17,046 nt of DNA from Candidatus Fermentibacteraceae bacterium (lineage in GTDB: Bacteria > Fermentibacterota > Fermentibacteria > Fermentibacterales > JCC-6). The stretch is taken from assembly GCA_021162285.1 (NCBI GenBank), contig JAGGYZ010000277.1, forward strand, positions 1 through 17,046, in the 5' to 3' direction. A program made the translations under genes and the position numbers. Below the pieces are notes generated by a model. It had not been told where the DNA came from and searched no databases. It worked only from the letters and a program-made list of their open reading frames with translations. Shown here piece by piece: positions 13,571 through 17,046 of the stretch (position 1 is the stretch's first letter; the number at the start of each line of letters is the position of its first letter).

Positions 13571-15664
13571 TTGAGTGGAAAGAGTAAGTTCGCTGGTGGC
13601 GAGAGGTTATATGCACCTTTCATTCTTGCTTTTTTCGTGTTTTCTGTTGTTATTGGCGCAGAATATCTTATCGTTCAATGGCTTATAGAGCAGAGTAACA
13701 AGCAGGAAATAGCGGAATATCACGATGCTATAAGAGAAATTATAGATAATATCAATAGATATGAAATGGAAACTGGTGCATCTGTTTATCGTGATTCCAT
13801 AGGAACAGCTGGTTTTATTTTGCCTTCTGGAATGGACAACGCTATAATACGTGTTATAGGCGATGAAGACGAATATAGAACATATATACAGGCAAGAATC
13901 AACCGGGGACTTTCGGTGGAGTCACTGGGTTACAGCGATACCATTATTGAAACATCAACAGGTAAAACAGATAATGGTGAGATTGTTGTGCTGGAATCGT
14001 ATGAATATATTAATGAGACTACTAAAAATCTCAGAAAACTATCATCAAGTCTGATTATAATTTTAATAATAATGATAATAATAGCAGTTGTACCTGGCTC
14101 TCTTCTGATTGAATCACGCACAAGAAGACTGTCTATGCTGAGTTACCTTTCACCCTCTTCAGAGGAAAGTGACAGCAGTGCTCTTCACCGCGGAATACAG
14201 AGTTCAAATGCAGTCGCTTTTATGGTAGTTCTTCCAGATGGAGAAGTAGTTTCAATGAATCCATCCTGCGAAAAACTTCTTGAAACAGGAGAAAGTTATC
14301 GCGACACTTCAATTGCTTCCCTTACAGTTCTTCCTGCAGATGTTCGGGGCGAGAATCTTGCTTTGTTGAAGGGAATGGCGGTAAAAAACATTACATTGCA
14401 GTTAATGGATGGTTCCAGAAAGAACTGTGTTATGGAAATGCATCCGTTCTACAAAGATGATACTGTAGCTGCAGTGCTGCTGCTGCTGATCAGAGTTGAC
14501 GGTGTCAATCAATTGATGGGTGCTGGAGCAATATCTGCAGCCACTGCTGCGGACAATTCAGAAAGTGAAGTGAAGATCCATCTTGTGAAGTCACTCATTC
14601 ACGACATGAACAATCATATATCCGGAATTATAGGTGTTGCATCAATAGAATTAGAAACATCTGATGCAGACGGATCATTTGATTCCGTTCTTGACTCTGC
14701 AGAGAAACTGGCAGATCTGTGCAATGACCTGCAGACCACAATTACAGGCGGTGCAGAAAGACGATTGGGAAATCTCTCCCATGAAATTGGTCTTATAGCA
14801 GAAATTCTGAGGAAAATTCTTCCGGAGAGGGTTGAAATAGAGGTAACCGGGAGTTGCAGAGCGTGGATCAAAGCTGACTTGGAACTTCTCAGAGAATTTT
14901 TCTACGGGCTTGCGTTGAATTCCATGGCGATAATGAATGGTGAAGGCAGAATCAGAGTAGATGTTTCAAACAGAGTACCTGTATATGGAAACACTGTCGA
15001 TGCTGTATCTCCTGGTTACAAGGTATGTATCAGGTATTCCGATGGATATATCATGCCGGTGGCTCTGAGAGACATTCTTTCTAACAGGAATTATTCTGTT
15101 GCCGATGTGGAAAGACAGTACGGCGCCACTGTAGGCAACGGATACAAGGCCTTGAACAAGCTTGACGGCAGTGTTGTTTTTGAAAGGGGATCCGGTGAAA
15201 CTGTTCTGTGTCTTCTGCTGGACGGATATGAGCACGCAAACGGTGAAGAGGAAGTCTACGATCGGATAGTAAGAAACCCCGATGCCCCGGGTCTTTCAAT
15301 TCTGGTTGCTGATGATGTGGACATTGTTCTTCGATCTGTATCAGATTACCTTGAGAAGAATGGAATGACCGTTACAAAAGTGACAGACGGAGACAGCGCG
15401 ATGGAATTGCTGAGACAATACAGCTATGACGCTGCAGTACTTGACCTCAACATGCCCGGTACCCCCACATTGGGAATTGTCAGATACTGCCAGACAAGCA
15501 AACCGGATATGGCAATTGTAATTACCTCAGGTTTTGACACGCCCCACGGTGTGAGAGATCTAATCGTTGCAGCTTCCACCGGCTATCTGCACAAGCCTCA
15601 CAAACCTGAAGCTCTTCTTGAAATGATATACTCACTGGTTCACAGGATGGAAGAGAGAAACTGA
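13571..15664 (+). CDS. membrane hybrid sensor histidine kinase with degenerate ATPase domain and C-terminal receiver
   Basis: The 697-residue protein has two membrane segments (about 14-38 and 158-180) flanking an extracytoplasmic sensor of about 120 residues. A PAS-like region follows (about 210-310), then a dimerisation helix with phosphoacceptor H344 in LIHDMNNHISGIIG. This is the HDxNN type of hybrid kinases. The ATPase region keeps an N-box-like LALNSMAIMN (447-456), but no DxGxG or GTGLGL box is visible; the equivalents read YSDGYIMP and ATVGNGYKAL. The C-terminal receiver (575-695) is intact: D581-D582, D625 in LDLNMPG, T652 and K675. The start is TTG (13571) with AGGGGGG seven bases before it. 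The first 550 bases are AT-richer than neighbouring genes. It is followed at once by the mgtC-like gene. The kinase may be poorly active or need a partner. Confidence 0.86.
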   Translation: MSGKSKFAGGERLYAPFILAFFVFSVVIGAEYLIVQWLIEQSNKQEIAEYHDAIREIIDNINRYEMETGASVYRDSIGTAGFILPSGMDNAIIRVIGDEDEYRTYIQARINRGLSVESLGYSDTIIETSTGKTDNGEIVVLESYEYINETTKNLRKLSSSLIIILIIMIIIAVVPGSLLIESRTRRLSMLSYLSPSSEESDSSALHRGIQSSNAVAFMVVLPDGEVVSMNPSCEKLLETGESYRDTSIASLTVLPADVRGENLALLKGMAVKNITLQLMDGSRKNCVMEMHPFYKDDTVAAVLLLLIRVDGVNQLMGAGAISAATAADNSESEVKIHLVKSLIHDMNNHISGIIGVASIELETSDADGSFDSVLDSAEKLADLCNDLQTTITGGAERRLGNLSHEIGLIAEILRKILPERVEIEVTGSCRAWIKADLELLREFFYGLALNSMAIMNGEGRIRVDVSNRVPVYGNTVDAVSPGYKVCIRYSDGYIMPVALRDILSNRNYSVADVERQYGATVGNGYKALNKLDGSVVFERGSGETVLCLLLDGYEHANGEEEVYDRIVRNPDAPGLSILVADDVDIVLRSVSDYLEKNGMTVTKVTDGDSAMELLRQYSYDAAVLDLNMPGTPTLGIVRYCQTSKPDMAIVITSGFDTPHGVRDLIVAASTGYLHKPHKPEALLEMIYSLVHRMEERN

Positions 15665-15665
15665 C

Positions 15666-16340
15666 ATGACAGTTGCAGATTCCGCACTAAGATTGATGGC
15701 TGCTTTTTTAGCAGGAGGAACAGTAGGTCTGGAAAGGCAGATTCACGGAAGACCTGCCGGTTTGAGAACTCATATACTTGTTTCGCTGGGGGCGGCTGTG
15801 GCTGTTATAGCAGGTGTTCACGCCGAACAGGTTCTGCCTGGCATCAGCATCGATACCGGGCGGATCATAGCAGGAGTTATCACCGGAATCGGTTTTCTGG
15901 GTGCAGGCACAATCGTAAAGTACAGAGAGGGCGTGGGCGGTCTTACAACTGCTGCCTGTATATGGCTTGTGGCTATGATTGGAGTTCTCTGCGGTTTTGC
16001 TTTCTACAGCCTTGCCGGAATTGCCACTGCTGCTGCGCTGCTGGTTCTTCTGGTTCTTGATGTTCTTGAAGACAAGCTTCCTCTGGCAAGTTACTGGAAA
16101 CTCACTGTGGAATCAGATCCAAAGCCTCTGGAGCTTTTTCAGGGAGAATGTTCCCGGATTCTCAAAGCAAGAGGGCTTCATGTAAAGAGCTCCACTTTCA
16201 GGGTCTCAGACAGTGGAATTGAGCTTAACCTTGTGCTCCGGTCAAAACGCCGCGTTACAGACTTCAGGGCTGCGGAGTTGCTTGGAGAACTTCCTGGCGT
16301 GACCGGCGTGAAGTGGGCCAACAGGTCAGGCGAATGGTAA
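15666..16340 (+). CDS. MgtC/SapB family membrane protein
   Basis: This 224-residue protein carries the MgtC signature: GLERQIHGRPAGLRTHILVS (21-40), GRIIAGVITGIGFLGAGTIV (65-84) and VGGLTTAACIWLVAMIG (90-106). About four transmembrane helices fill residues 1-135. A soluble C-terminal domain follows (about 143-224), resembling the ACT-like tail of longer family members. MgtC proteins are linked to growth at low magnesium, membrane potential and virulence, but many homologues have no known role. The ATG at 15668-frame start (15666) follows the kinase stop after one base, so the two genes are cotranslated. Its end overlaps the patatin-like gene by seven bases. Coupling to a sensor kinase suggests an envelope or ion-stress function, which is inference. 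Confidence 0.9.
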   Translation: MTVADSALRLMAAFLAGGTVGLERQIHGRPAGLRTHILVSLGAAVAVIAGVHAEQVLPGISIDTGRIIAGVITGIGFLGAGTIVKYREGVGGLTTAACIWLVAMIGVLCGFAFYSLAGIATAAALLVLLVLDVLEDKLPLASYWKLTVESDPKPLELFQGECSRILKARGLHVKSSTFRVSDSGIELNLVLRSKRRVTDFRAAELLGELPGVTGVKWANRSGEW

Positions 16341-17046
16341 AAGTAGGAGTAGCCCTCGGCGGCGGTGGGGCCAGAGGATACGCCCACTTCGGCGCACTGT
16401 TTGCTCTGGAGAAAAGCGGTATACCCATTCACTGTGTAGCCGGTACCAGTATCGGTGCAGTGGTAGGTGCCCTGTGGGCAACTTACCAGCATGTGGACTG
16501 CTACACATCGCTTAGAAAGCTGGACAAGGCCGGGGTGCGGGAAATGCTTGACCCGGAGCTTCCCATGGTAAGCGGATTTCTGCAGGGCCTTAAACTTTAC
16601 AATCTGCTGGAAAGCTGGTTCAAAGGGTACACTGTTGACTCTCTCACCAGGGAGTTCTGTGCAAATGCAGTGGTACTTGAAACCGGTGATGAGGTAACTT
16701 TTAAATCGGGGAAACTCTCTGATGTTCTCAGAGCCAGCGTTTCAATTCCGGCTATTCTTTCCCCGTGGAAAATAGGAGAATCGAACTATCTTGACGGAGG
16801 TGTTGTCAACCCTCTGCCGGTGCGACAGTGCAGAGAAATGGGGGCGGATGTGGTGATTGCAGTGAATCTGCTGGGTGTAGTTCCTTCAAGGGAGACAGAT
16901 TCCGCAGAACACACTGGAATTGAAAAACTCGCCACCAGGCTGCACATTCCGGAACAGGTGGTGGAAGCTGTTTCGGACATACCTCTTCTGCAGAAACTGA
17001 GGAACCCGAAGATACCGGAAACAGCATTTGCCGCCGTTCTGATTTC
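16334..17046 (+). CDS. patatin-like phospholipase (RssA-like), 3' end outside window
   Basis: An open frame of 237 codons continues past the right edge without a stop. The N-terminus has the oxyanion-hole motif GGGGARG (9-15), the nucleophile elbow GTSIG with S39, and the second dyad residue D154 in LDGGVVNPLP. This is the classical Ser-Asp patatin arrangement for an acyl hydrolase acting on lipids or acyl esters. No signal peptide is present, so it is probably cytoplasmic or peripheral on the inner membrane. The ATG at 16334 overlaps the last codons of the mgtC-like gene by seven bases, with AGG upstream, so it forms one unit with the kinase and MgtC-like genes. Substrate and remaining C-terminal domain are unknown. 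Confidence 0.92.
   Translation, partial: MVKVGVALGGGGARGYAHFGALFALEKSGIPIHCVAGTSIGAVVGALWATYQHVDCYTSLRKLDKAGVREMLDPELPMVSGFLQGLKLYNLLESWFKGYTVDSLTREFCANAVVLETGDEVTFKSGKLSDVLRASVSIPAILSPWKIGESNYLDGGVVNPLPVRQCREMGADVVIAVNLLGVVPSRETDSAEHTGIEKLATRLHIPEQVVEAVSDIPLLQKLRNPKIPETAFAAVLI

Overview
The window carries typical bacterial genes: short intergenic gaps, ATGA-type overlaps and strong Shine-Dalgarno sequences (for example GGAGGTGAT before the formate dehydrogenase catalytic gene). An extracellular FG-GAP-like protein ends in a domain resembling type IX secretion (T9SS) sorting tails. Together with the abundant TPR and hybrid-kinase genes this points to an anaerobic member of the FCB superphylum or a related candidate phylum. 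That placement is inference. No rRNA, tRNA, CRISPR array or insertion sequence was found.

Left end (1-1932, minus strand): a TPR-repeat protein followed by an overlapping P-loop kinase of the N4BP2-like type that runs off the window. Divergent from them (1991-4320, plus strand) is a two-gene S-adenosylhomocysteine (SAH) unit: an ArsR-type regulator fused to a methyltransferase-fold domain (SahR-like), then ahcY. Its promoter is a near-consensus sigma-70 sequence overlapped by a perfect 7-bp inverted repeat. The predicted transcription start falls on the ATG itself, so the mRNA looks leaderless.

Centre (4581-10961, plus strand): an unrecognised 96-aa protein, then a compact operon for a soluble NAD-linked, cysteine-type molybdenum or tungsten formate dehydrogenase. 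The order is NuoF-like diaphorase, FdsA-like catalytic subunit, FdhD-like maturation factor, MobA, a stand-alone receiver protein, and NuoE-like [2Fe-2S] subunit. Oddities here are an FdhD without a recognisable CxxC motif and a receiver gene that sits in the same reading frame as nuoE, separated from it by one TAG codon.

Right part: a probably secreted beta-propeller protein (11027-12526) converges on a tyrosine recombinase (12572-13405, minus) across a hairpin terminator. The recombinase keeps R-K-R-Y but lacks both usual active-site histidines. From 13571 to the end (plus strand) runs a probable three-gene unit: a membrane hybrid sensor kinase with a degenerate ATPase domain and an intact receiver, an MgtC/SapB-family membrane protein, and a patatin-like phospholipase cut by the window edge.

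Biologically the window combines recycling of SAH, formate oxidation coupled to NAD (or the reverse reaction), and an envelope-related signalling and lipid module. I do not see one unmistakably new system. The strongest candidates for new biology are the receiver/NuoE in-frame junction inside the formate dehydrogenase operon, the leaderless SahR-like switch, and the three enzymes or kinases with altered catalytic motifs.
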